Shown: positions 22,797-29,589 of the stretch, one piece after another
Layout: each line of letters opens with the position of its first letter
Position numbering within the stretch: the stretch's first letter is position 1
Source of the DNA: Deltaproteobacteria bacterium
GTDB lineage: Bacteria > Desulfobacterota > Syntrophia > Syntrophales > UBA5619
DNA length: 39,640 nucleotides
Assembly (NCBI GenBank): GCA_021372415.1
Contig: JAJFUM010000404.1
Span: forward strand, 1 to 39,640
Reading direction: 5' to 3'
Notes under the pieces: model-generated
What the model was told of the DNA's origin: nothing
What the model saw: the letters and a program-made list of their open reading frames with translations, nothing else
The model's database searches: none
Translations under genes and position numbers: made by a program

Positions 22797-24718
22797 CGTT
22801 CCGGCCTTTCCCGGAGGATCCGGCGATCGCCCTGCCGCATGGTCAACTTGGACATGTCGAAGTATTCCATGAGCGGGATGATGAACTTCCGCGACAGCCC
22901 CGTGAGCTCCCTGAAGCTCGCCGGTGTTGCCTGCCCTTCCCGGATGAGGAGCTGGCGGTAATCCTCCCGGAGCTTTGCCAGGACCTCCCGATGGAAGTTC
23001 AGATCCTCGCTGATCCGAACGAGGCACCCCTCCCGGATCAGCACCTCCATGAGGCTGGCGACCTCCCTCTTGCGGTCGGCGAACCGTTCCAGGACTTCCC
23101 GCACCGTTGGCGGTGCGAGGCCGCCGCCGAGATAGAGGGAAGAGAGGCTCTCCCGCAGATCCCCCATCTCCCCTCCGAGTTGGACCCGGTGGCCGGCCAG
23201 CCGGAGCGTCTCCTTCTCCGCGGCGATCTCGCCGCGCTTTTCCAGGTCCCTCAGGGCCATGGCAAAGATCTTCTGGCCCGCCCCATCCGTCATTCCGATC
23301 GTTGTCCGGAGTTCCTCCCGCGACAGGCCCTCCTTCAGAGGGAACCGTTCGTGGTATCCCTTGATCTCCGCGACGATCTCCCCGAGCAACCCCGAGTAAA
23401 CCGTCCCGCTCAGGACCCTCGTCTCCTCGCGATCAACCAGGATGGCCTCCTTGGCGGCGAACATCCCCTCCAGAAGCCTGCGGAGTCCCGCCCGGCGGAT
23501 CCCGGTCCGAGGGATCAGACGGGGTTCCGTGATCCCGCAGATCCCGGCCCTGGCCATCACGACGGCCACCCGCTCAGCCTCGGAGCCGCCGGCCAGAAGC
23601 CGGAACTCCTCAAGGACCGCGGCAGCCGACCGTTTGTGCTTGGCCGGCATGGGGTCGACGACCACGCCGCCCCCGATTGTCGTCACGGGGGAATAGCTCC
23701 TGACCACGAACCGGTCCCCGGCCACTGCAGCCACCGGAGCCTCTAGGACGAGTTGGGCATAGGCCTCGGAACCAGGTTCCAGTTCGTCCCGGTCCAGGAG
23801 GATCAACCGGGCCATGATCTCGTTCGTACCCGTATGGAACCTCACCAGGGTCCGGTTCTTCAGTTTCCGTCCAGGGCCCGGCAGGTAGCGGTAGCGGACG
23901 TCGAGGCGTCCCGCAGCCATGAGGCTGTCCGGTCCGGCCAGGAGATGACCCCGTTCGATCAGGGACCGATCGATCCCCTGGAGGTTGACGGCCGTCCTCT
24001 GCCCTGCCTCGGCGCTCTCGACGGTCCGGTTATGGACCTGGATCCCCCGGACCCGGGCCCGGATCCCGACCGGATAGACCTCGATCTCCTCGCCCACCGA
24101 TACCTTTCCGGAGATCAGGGTCCCCGTAACGACCGTCCCGAACCCCTTCATCGTGAAGACCCGGTCCACGGGCAGACGGAAGAGGCCGATATCGGCCTGC
24201 TCCTCCACCGCATCGGCCACCTTTTCGATCGTGGCGACAAGCTCCGGCAGACCGGCCCCGGTCAGGGAAGAGATCGGGACGATCGGCGCCCCCTCCAGAA
24301 AGGTCCCCTGGAGGAACCCCTGGATTTCATCCCGGACCAGGGTCAGCCACTCCGGCTCCACCATGTCGACCTTCGTCAAGGCGACGAAGCCCTGGCGGAT
24401 CCCCAGGAGGGTGCATATTTGCAAGTGCTCCCGCGTCTGGGGCATGACCCCTTCGTCGGCGGCGATCACCATCACGACCAGATCGATGCCGGCAGCGCCC
24501 GCCACCATATTCCGGACGAACCGCTCATGCCCCGGGACATCGACGATGCCCACCGTCCTGCCGTTGGAAAGGACCAGGGAGGCGAAGCCGAGTTCGATGG
24601 TGATCCCCCGCTCCTTCTCCTCCTTGAGACGGTCCGTATCGACGCCGGTGAGGAGTTTGATCAGCGATGTCTTGCCGTGATCCACATGGCCGGCCGTTCC
24701 CATCACGACATGCTTCAT
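22793..24718 (-). CDS. selB: Selenocysteine-specific elongation factor SelB
   Basis: This 641-residue GTPase delivers Sec-tRNA to UGA codons marked by a SECIS hairpin. The N-terminal GTP-binding domain shows [13 protein letters not shown] (G1), [10 protein letters not shown]-like [13 protein letters not shown] (G3), ALTKVD (G4) and the SelB-typical [17 protein letters not shown]-Tu-like domains 2 and 3 follow ([34 protein letters not shown]). The C-terminal half (about 360-641) comprises winged-helix repeats ending [32 protein letters not shown], which bind the SECIS element. Its presence implies selenoproteins in this organism, with formate dehydrogenase suggested by the adjoining fdhD. selA, selD and selC (tRNA-Sec) are not in the window. 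No Shine-Dalgarno sequence is obvious before the ATG. Confidence 0.97.
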   Translation of the reverse strand: MKHVVMGTAGHVDHGKTSLIKLLTGVDTDRLKEEKERGITIELGFASLVLSNGRTVGIVDVPGHERFVRNMVAGAAGIDLVVMVIAADEGVMPQTREHLQICTLLGIRQGFVALTKVDMVEPEWLTLVRDEIQGFLQGTFLEGAPIVPISSLTGAGLPELVATIEKVADAVEEQADIGLFRLPVDRVFTMKGFGTVVTGTLISGKVSVGEEIEVYPVGIRARVRGIQVHNRTVESAEAGQRTAVNLQGIDRSLIERGHLLAGPDSLMAAGRLDVRYRYLPGPGRKLKNRTLVRFHTGTNEIMARLILLDRDELEPGSEAYAQLVLEAPVAAVAGDRFVVRSYSPVTTIGGGVVVDPMPAKHKRSAAAVLEEFRLLAGGSEAERVAVVMARAGICGITEPRLIPRTGIRRAGLRRLLEGMFAAKEAILVDREETRVLSGTVYSGLLGEIVAEIKGYHERFPLKEGLSREELRTTIGMTDGAGQKIFAMALRDLEKRGEIAAEKETLRLAGHRVQLGGEMGDLRESLSSLYLGGGLAPPTVREVLERFADRKREVASLMEVLIREGCLVRISEDLNFHREVLAKLREDYRQLLIREGQATPASFRELTGLSRKFIIPLMEYFDMSKLTMRQGDRRILRERPER

Positions 24719-24801
24719 GGCTGAAAAATAACAGACTCACAGGCTTTTCACAACTGTAAAAAGGAAGCCGAGCAGCTCCCATGGCAATGCCTCTCCTGAA
24801 G

Positions 24802-24850
24802 ATGGACTTCCTGGGCCGCGATTTGAAGATTTTCCGGGCCCCCCAGCCCG
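24802..24850. repeat. Direct repeat copy A (upstream of EEP gene)
   Basis: This segment of about 50 bp matches 26096-26143. An identical 15-mer GGCCGCGATTTGAAG lies at 24814-24828, followed by the identical 9-mer GGCCCCCCA at 24837-24845, with small indels between. It lies in the selB-EEP divergent gap (24719-24999), which otherwise holds no gene. Confidence 0.7.
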
Positions 24851-24999
24851 CCCGAGGAAAGATCCCGACCCTCCGCAGAGAAAGGCTGGCCTTGCCATTT
24901 CACCGATCATGCTTATCTTAACCGAACGGTCGACTCCCAATGGGAGGGATCGAAAGGGAAGACCGGCCGTGCATCGCAGGACGAGGACACCAAGAACCA

Positions 25000-25986
25000 A
25001 TGAAAGAGCGCGGATTCGCCGAACATCCCCTCCGCCGCATCGGGCGCCGGATCCTGAAGCCCTGGGGATACAAGCGGCACGGGAAAGGACCCAAGGTCCC
25101 GTCGGACGGGACCGACGGCATTCCCGACGACCGCTTGAGCCTGAGGATCATGAGTTTCAACATCCGGCGGGGGACGGCCCGGGATGGGCGGAACCACTGG
25201 ACATTCCGCCGCCATCTCGTGCAGGAGGTCTTGAGGAACCACCGACCGGACCTCCTGGGCCTCCAGGAGGCGATGGATTTTCAGATCGACGACATCTATG
25301 CCATGCTGCCCGGATACGAGGGGATCGGCGTCGGCAGCCTGGGTGGCAGCAAGGGGCTGCACAACGCCATCTTCTACGACACCCGGCGGTTCATCCTGGT
25401 CGAGGCAGAGACCTTCTGGCTCTCGGATACCCCGGACCAGCCAGGGTCGAAGAGCTGGAGGAATATTCTGCCGCGGACCTGCACCTGGGCACGGCTGGTC
25501 GACAGGAAGTCCGGACAGGCGTTCTACTTTTACAACACCCATTTGGACCACATCTCCCCGGGCTCCAGAAAGAAAAGCGTAATCCTTCTGACCCAGCGGA
25601 TCCACACACGCAGATCCCCGGACCCTTTCATTCTGACCGGCGATTTCAACGCCAGGGAAAAGAGCGCGCCCATCGAGTTCCTCAAGGGCAAGATCCACCT
25701 GAAGACTCGGGCCAAAGGCAGGGCGGTCAACCCCTCCCCGCTGACGGACGCCTTCCGGGTCCACCACCCTCACCATCGCAACGTCGTGACCTTTCACGGG
25801 TTCCGAAGGTTCCTGCTCCGTTTTCGCCTGGACTACATTTTCGTCCCCCCTTCCGCCCGCGTCCGGGATGCGACGATCATCCAGTTTCGGCAGAAACACC
25901 GTTACCCCTCGGACCATTTCCCCCTGATGACGCATGTCGACCTGCCGACCGGCGGGACCAGGAATATCCCCCCTCCCCGCCGGTGA
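25000..25986 (+). CDS. Endonuclease/exonuclease/phosphatase (EEP) family protein
   Basis: This metal-dependent phosphoesterase of about 328 residues has the EEP fold (ExoIII, DNase I, sphingomyelinase, inositol phosphatase). The catalytic motifs are in order: RIMSFNIRRG (Asn), RPDLLGLQEA (metal-binding Glu), YFYNTHLDH (His), FILTGDFNA (Asp/Asn), RLDYIFV and the terminal YPSDHFPLM (Asp-His). The N-terminal 40 residues are basic (RRIGRRILKPWGYKRHGKG), with no clear signal peptide. The substrate could be a nucleic acid, a phosphoinositide-like lipid or another phosphodiester; the sequence does not decide. The start is uncertain: ATG at 25000 is preferred over 24940, neither with a strong ribosome site. 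It stands alone between selB (divergent) and ruvX, bracketed by a direct repeat. Confidence 0.85.
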   Translation: MKERGFAEHPLRRIGRRILKPWGYKRHGKGPKVPSDGTDGIPDDRLSLRIMSFNIRRGTARDGRNHWTFRRHLVQEVLRNHRPDLLGLQEAMDFQIDDIYAMLPGYEGIGVGSLGGSKGLHNAIFYDTRRFILVEAETFWLSDTPDQPGSKSWRNILPRTCTWARLVDRKSGQAFYFYNTHLDHISPGSRKKSVILLTQRIHTRRSPDPFILTGDFNAREKSAPIEFLKGKIHLKTRAKGRAVNPSPLTDAFRVHHPHHRNVVTFHGFRRFLLRFRLDYIFVPPSARVRDATIIQFRQKHRYPSDHFPLMTHVDLPTGGTRNIPPPRR

Positions 25987-26095
25987 ACGGGACGGGTCTG
26001 ACAGGAAACCGGCAGGTCCACCTTGCGGCCGGCGGTCCGGACCTCGGGACCTGGAAATTCCGCAGCCCGTCGTGACCCAGTTTGCCCTGCGGCGG

Positions 26096-26143
26096 ATGGA
26101 TTTTGGCCGCGATTTGAAGGTTTATCGAGGCCCCCCAATCCAT
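26096..26143. repeat. Direct repeat copy B (downstream of EEP gene)
   Basis: This is the second copy of the repeat at 24802-24850, with the shared 15-mer at 26105-26119 and GGCCCCCCA at 26129-26137. It lies in the 297-bp gap between the EEP gene and ruvX. An open frame from the ATG at 26096 to the TGA at 26285-26287 overlaps the ruvX start as TTGA but has no recognisable product. Confidence 0.7.
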
Positions 26144-26283
26144 CCCTGGACACAAAATGAGCCGCTACCCTGGGCCCGGCGGGTTGACAGCGGGAGGTTT
26201 TCATGGGAAAAAGGAGCGATGCCGGCAAGGCATGATGCCAGCAGGGAGGGTCCACGGAGGCCGTTATTGATGAGGGAAAAGGC

Positions 26284-26718
26284 TTGAGGGTACTGGGGCT
26301 CGATTACGGAAGCCGGAGGATCGGCGTCGCCCTCTGCGACGAGCTCGGGATGACGGCCCAGGGGGTCACAACCATCACCAGGAAGAACCGCGAGGCGGAT
26401 CTGGCGGCGATCGGCGAGCTGGTGCGGCGTCACGGCGTCGAAAAGATCGTCATCGGCTATCCTCTGCGGCTCGACGGCAGCGAAGGGATCCAGTGCGAGA
26501 AGGTCGACCGGTTCGCCAGGCGCCTGGAATCCTTGCTCTCGGTCCCCGTTGTCCGCTGGGACGAGACCCTGTCCACCAAGGAGGCCGAGGAACTTCTCCG
26601 CCGGGGCGGCCTGCGCCGGGAGAAGATCCGGCAATCCGTCGACCGCGTCGCCGCCTCGATCATCCTCCAGGACTACCTCGACGCGGACCATCGCGGAGAG
26701 AGGGGAGACGCCCCTTGA
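26284..26718 (+). CDS. ruvX: RuvX/YqgF-type Holliday junction resolvase-like protein
   Basis: This 144-residue RNase H-fold protein has the usual family length (about 138). The first strand MRVLGLDYGSRRIGVALCDELG carries the catalytic Asp of D-Y-G. KIVIGYPLRLDGSEG and VVRWDETLSTKEAEELL carry the conserved Glu, and the C-terminal DRVAASIILQDYL supplies the last Asp. In bacteria YqgF is linked to 16S rRNA 5'-end maturation, with nuclease activity on RNA also reported. Translation starts at TTG (26284), preceded by GAGGGAAAAGG. Its TGA overlaps the mltG start, so the two are coupled. Confidence 0.93.
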   Translation: MRVLGLDYGSRRIGVALCDELGMTAQGVTTITRKNREADLAAIGELVRRHGVEKIVIGYPLRLDGSEGIQCEKVDRFARRLESLLSVPVVRWDETLSTKEAEELLRRGGLRREKIRQSVDRVAASIILQDYLDADHRGERGDAP

Positions 26719-27782
26719 AAGGGCCGCTGGAACTCCTCAGGAGGATCTTGAAAGGACACAGAGAACGGGCCGCGGCCCATGGCCGCGTGATGACCCTGCT
26801 GGTGCTCCTGGTCTTTCTGGGGATTGGTCTGGCCTTTTACCGTTTCGCCGTCCTGCCCGTCAATCCTGCTGCCCCCCCGAAGATCGTTGACATCCCCAAA
26901 GGGGCCGGATTCTTCCGGATCACCGAGATCATGAACGAGGCCGGGCTCGTCGCCAACCGCCCCTTTTTCTGGCTCCTCGCCTTAGGAAAAGGGGCGACCC
27001 GCCAGATCCGGGCAGGCGAGTACGAGATCCCAGGAAGCCTTTCTCCCTCCCAGATCATCGAGAAACTGGTCCGGGGGGAGATCAAATCCTACCTGGTAAC
27101 CCTGCCCGAAGACCTCTCGGCGGCCGAGGTGTCCAGGAGGCTGGCCGCCTTGAAGCTTGTCAACGAGAAGGAATTTATGGCCTTGGCCGCCGACCGGGAG
27201 TTCCTGGCTTCCCTCGGGATCGAGGCCAACCACATCGAGGGGTACCTCTTCCCCCAGACCTATCAGTTGGATCGTTCCATGACCACCCGGGAGGTCATCC
27301 GGATCCTCGTGAGACAGTTCTGGAAGAGCGTTACCCCCCAGATGATCAAAAGGGCCGAAGAGATGGGGCTGACCCTCAATGAATGGCTGACCCTGGCCTC
27401 CATCATCGGCAAGGAGTCGGGAAACAGAGAGGAAAAGCCCCTTATCTCGGCAGTCTTCCACAACCGCCTGGTCAAGGGAATGAGGCTGCAGAGCGACCCG
27501 ACAGCTGTCTATTATCTCGAACAGGAGGGGAAGCCCGCCAAGGCCGTCCTGCGCTCCCATCTCCAAAAGGAAACCCCCCACAACACTTACCGGATCTACG
27601 GCCTGCCGCCCGGGCCGATTGCCAACCCCGGTCTTGATTCTCTAAAGGCCGCCCTCTACCCCGCCCATGCCAGCTACTTGTATTTCGTGGCAAAAAATGA
27701 CGGATCCCATCAGTTTTCCGCCAATCTCGCCCAGCACAACCGGGCCGTTTCCAAATACCAGCCTGCTAGACAAAAAAAGTAA
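26715..27782 (+). CDS. mltG: Endolytic murein transglycosylase MltG (YceG)
   Basis: This 355-residue inner-membrane enzyme cleaves nascent glycan strands and helps set their length. A short basic N-terminus precedes one transmembrane helix (VMTLLVLLVFLGIGLAFYRF), followed by a LysM-like subdomain (PKGAGFFRITEIMNEAGL) and the YceG catalytic domain. The latter has NHIEGYLFPQTYQL, then LASIIGKESG with the catalytic Glu, then SAVFHNRLVKGMRLQSDPTAVYYL and YRIYGLPPGPIANPGLDSLKAALYPA. The start is the TTG at 26715 overlapping the ruvX stop as TTGA, with GAGAGGGGAG upstream; longer in-frame extensions lie inside ruvX and are rejected. It sits directly before mraZ, so murein synthesis genes are grouped. 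Confidence 0.95.
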   Translation: MKGPLELLRRILKGHRERAAAHGRVMTLLVLLVFLGIGLAFYRFAVLPVNPAAPPKIVDIPKGAGFFRITEIMNEAGLVANRPFFWLLALGKGATRQIRAGEYEIPGSLSPSQIIEKLVRGEIKSYLVTLPEDLSAAEVSRRLAALKLVNEKEFMALAADREFLASLGIEANHIEGYLFPQTYQLDRSMTTREVIRILVRQFWKSVTPQMIKRAEEMGLTLNEWLTLASIIGKESGNREEKPLISAVFHNRLVKGMRLQSDPTAVYYLEQEGKPAKAVLRSHLQKETPHNTYRIYGLPPGPIANPGLDSLKAALYPAHASYLYFVAKNDGSHQFSANLAQHNRAVSKYQPARQKK

Positions 27783-27790
27783 AAAAAATC

Positions 27791-27819
27791 CTTGACAAAG
27801 CCAAAAGCCTCTTCTATCT
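27791..27819 (+). promoter_or_regulatory. Pmra-type promoter of the dcw cluster
   Basis: Perfect TTGACA (27791-27796), 17-bp spacer and TATCTT (27814-27819). It begins nine bases after the mltG stop and is placed to drive mraZ and the whole division and cell wall cluster. Confidence 0.8.
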
Positions 27820-27828
27820 TTTCACCAA

Positions 27829-27854
27829 AGTGGAGCAAAGTGGATCGTTGTGGA
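27829..27854 (+). promoter_or_regulatory. MraZ operator (three GTGGAG/T repeats)
   Basis: GTGGAG at 27829, GTGGAT at 27839 and GTGGAG at 27849 repeat with exact 10-bp spacing between the -10 element and the mraZ ATG. MraZ is known to bind such helically phased direct repeats in its own promoter region, so autorepression is expected. The third repeat also overlaps the GGAGGG ribosome site. Confidence 0.8.
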
Positions 27855-27867
27855 GGGATAAGCCAAA

Positions 27868-28314
27868 ATGTCGGTCTTCCGGGGGCAGTATCACCACACC
27901 ATCGATGACAAGGGGAGGGTCATCTTCCCCTCGCGTCTGCGCGAGGTGTTCGCCGAGAAGTACGACAACCGTCTGGTCATCACCAACTGGGACGGTTACC
28001 TGATGGTCTTCCCCTACGACGAGTGGCGCGTGATCGAAGAAAAGGTCTCCCACCAGTCCCTCCTGCGCAAGGAGGTGCGCGCCTTCCAGCGGTTCTTCAT
28101 GTCCGGCGCCGTCGACTGCACCCTCGACAGCCAGGGACGGATCCTTATCCCGCCCAATCTCAGGGAATATGCAACGCTGGAGAAGGAGATCGTCATGGCC
28201 GGCATGATCAAGGTGATCGAAATCTGGAGCAAGGATCGGTTCGAGGCTGAGATGAAGGCCAGCGGCGACAACCTGGCCAGCTTCACCGATTACATGGCGG
28301 ATCTGGGGATATAG
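27868..28314 (+). CDS. mraZ: Transcriptional regulator MraZ
   Basis: This 148-residue DNA-binding protein is made of two SpoVT-AbrB-like (swapped-hairpin) domains. The D-x-x-G-R motif occurs once in each: [16 protein letters not shown] (about residues 10-25) and [16 protein letters not shown] (about 88-103). MraZ forms octamer or dodecamer rings that bind phased repeats and regulate the dcw cluster. It is the first gene of the cluster, with its likely operator immediately upstream. GGAGGG about 12 bases before the ATG gives a rather long spacing. Confidence 0.96.
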   Translation: MSVFRGQYHHTIDDKGRVIFPSRLREVFAEKYDNRLVITNWDGYLMVFPYDEWRVIEEKVSHQSLLRKEVRAFQRFFMSGAVDCTLDSQGRILIPPNLREYATLEKEIVMAGMIKVIEIWSKDRFEAEMKASGDNLASFTDYMADLGI

Positions 28315-28330
28315 GCTGCAAGAGGAGATA

Positions 28331-29266
28331 ATGGAGTCCTTCCACAGGCCGGTGATGCTCGAAGCCGTCGTCGCATCCCTCGGCTGCCGGAAGGGCGGCA
28401 TCTGGGTGGACGGAACCCTGGGCGGGGCGGGACACGCTGAGGCGATCCTGAAAAGCACGGCCCCGGACGGTCGCCTGATCGGTATCGATGCCGACGCCGA
28501 CGCCCTGGAAGCGGCCCGGAGGCGCCTTGACCCCTTTGGGGAAAGAAAGATCCTGGTGAGAGGAAATTTCGCCGACATGGAAGAGATACTGACCAGTCTC
28601 AATATCGCGAAAATAGACGGAGTTCTCCTGGATCTGGGGGTCTCCTCTCACCAGCTCGACACCGCCTCCCGGGGTTTCAGTTTCGCCCTGGAGGGCCCCC
28701 TGGACATGCGGATGGACCAGGGGCGCGGCCCCAGCGCCTCCGATCTCATCCAGACCCTTCCCGAAGGAGAGATCGAGAGGATCCTCCGCCAGTACGGCGA
28801 GGAACGGATGGCCGGCAGAATCGCCAGGGCCATCGTGGCGCGGAGGGCCTCGGGCCCGATCCGGACAACGACCGATCTGGCCGCGGTGGTTCTCAAGGCC
28901 ATGCCCCGATCCGCTTCACGACAGAAGATTCATCCGGCGACGAGGACCTTCCAGGCCCTCAGGATCGCCGTCAACGGCGAGTTGGAAAACCTCAGGGAGG
29001 CCCTGACCAGCGGGACGGAAAGGCTCAGGACCGGCGGGCGCTTCTCGGTGATCTCCTTCCATTCGCTCGAGGACAGGGTCGTCAAGGCGTTTTTCCGGGA
29101 CGGGGAAAAAGGGTGCCTCTGCCCCCCCACTCTTCCCATCTGTGCCTGTGGCCGCCGACCGACCCTCCGGGTCCTGACCAAGAAACCCGTTACCCCCACC
29201 GAGGCAGAGATCGCCGACAACCCGAGGGCGCGTAGCGCCAAACTCAGAAGCGCTGAGAGGATCTGA
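28331..29266 (+). CDS. rsmH: 16S rRNA (cytosine-N4-)-methyltransferase RsmH
   Basis: This 311-residue SAM-dependent methyltransferase (MraW) acts on C1402 of 16S rRNA. The N-terminus FHRPVMLEAVV is followed by WVDGTLGGAGHAEAIL (SAM-binding, Asp27), GIDADADAL, GVLLDLGVSSHQLD and RGFSFALEGPLDMRMD. Near the C-terminus VISFHSLEDRVVKAFF and TKKPVTPTEAEIADNPRARSAKLR are family signatures. The length is standard. GAGGAG lies just before the ATG. It keeps its canonical place between mraZ and ftsL. Confidence 0.97.
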   Translation: MESFHRPVMLEAVVASLGCRKGGIWVDGTLGGAGHAEAILKSTAPDGRLIGIDADADALEAARRRLDPFGERKILVRGNFADMEEILTSLNIAKIDGVLLDLGVSSHQLDTASRGFSFALEGPLDMRMDQGRGPSASDLIQTLPEGEIERILRQYGEERMAGRIARAIVARRASGPIRTTTDLAAVVLKAMPRSASRQKIHPATRTFQALRIAVNGELENLREALTSGTERLRTGGRFSVISFHSLEDRVVKAFFRDGEKGCLCPPTLPICACGRRPTLRVLTKKPVTPTEAEIADNPRARSAKLRSAERI

Positions 29267-29268
29267 CC

Positions 29269-29589
29269 ATGGAAGCCGTAGAAGTCCTGAAACAGACCGC
29301 CCGTCAAGAGGAAAAGTCGCAGAACGAGGTCGGTTATTCCACCTGGATCTTCATCGCCTCCATCCTGATGGCGGTGGCGCTCATCTACGTCTGGAGCCAC
29401 ATCCACATGACGGAACTGGAGTACCAGATCGCCCGGGAACTGAGCGGCCGGGAACAGCTCACCGAGGAACAGGCCAAATTGAAGGTCGAGCTCGCCACCC
29501 TGAAGTCGCCTCAGAGGATCGAAACCATCGCCAGAGAGAAATTGTCCATGGTCTATCCGGACAGGGAACAGGTGATATCGATCAAATGA
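29269..29589 (+). CDS. ftsL: Cell division protein FtsL
   Basis: This small (106 aa) bitopic inner-membrane protein has a cytoplasmic N-terminus, one transmembrane helix (about 24-42, STWIFIASILMAVALIYVW) and a periplasmic coiled coil rich in Glu/Leu/Lys (ELEYQIARELSGREQLTEEQ). It ends IETIAREKLSMVYPDREQVI, the usual E-x-I-A-R-E-x-L-x-M motif. FtsL forms a complex with FtsB and FtsQ that activates FtsWI. It is recognised by position as well as sequence, since FtsL diverges quickly. It lies two bases after rsmH, and its stop overlaps the ftsI start (ATGA). Confidence 0.9.
   Translation: MEAVEVLKQTARQEEKSQNEVGYSTWIFIASILMAVALIYVWSHIHMTELEYQIARELSGREQLTEEQAKLKVELATLKSPQRIETIAREKLSMVYPDREQVISIK

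Noticed and set aside
22797-23027. Longer FdhD start extending upstream
   Set aside because: The extension lies within selB coding sequence in another frame and is His/Pro/Gly-rich with no FdhD homology; the ATG overlapping the selB stop is better.
24719-24999. tRNA-Sec (selC) next to selB
   Set aside because: No acceptor/T-arm pattern such as GGTTCGAATCC and no long variable arm were found in the selB upstream region.
24909-26075. 388-codon plus-strand frame overlapping the EEP gene
   Set aside because: Pro/Arg-rich frame offset from a gene with all EEP catalytic motifs; no motif of its own.
26096-26287. Small 63-codon frame starting in repeat copy B and overlapping ruvX as TTGA
   Set aside because: No homology recognised, poor ribosome site, and the matching frame in repeat copy A diverges after an indel, so the shared signal is DNA-level.
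26493-26714. Longer MltG start inside ruvX
   Set aside because: The extra residues are an Arg/Pro-rich shadow of ruvX; the TTG at 26715 with a good ribosome site places the membrane helix normally.
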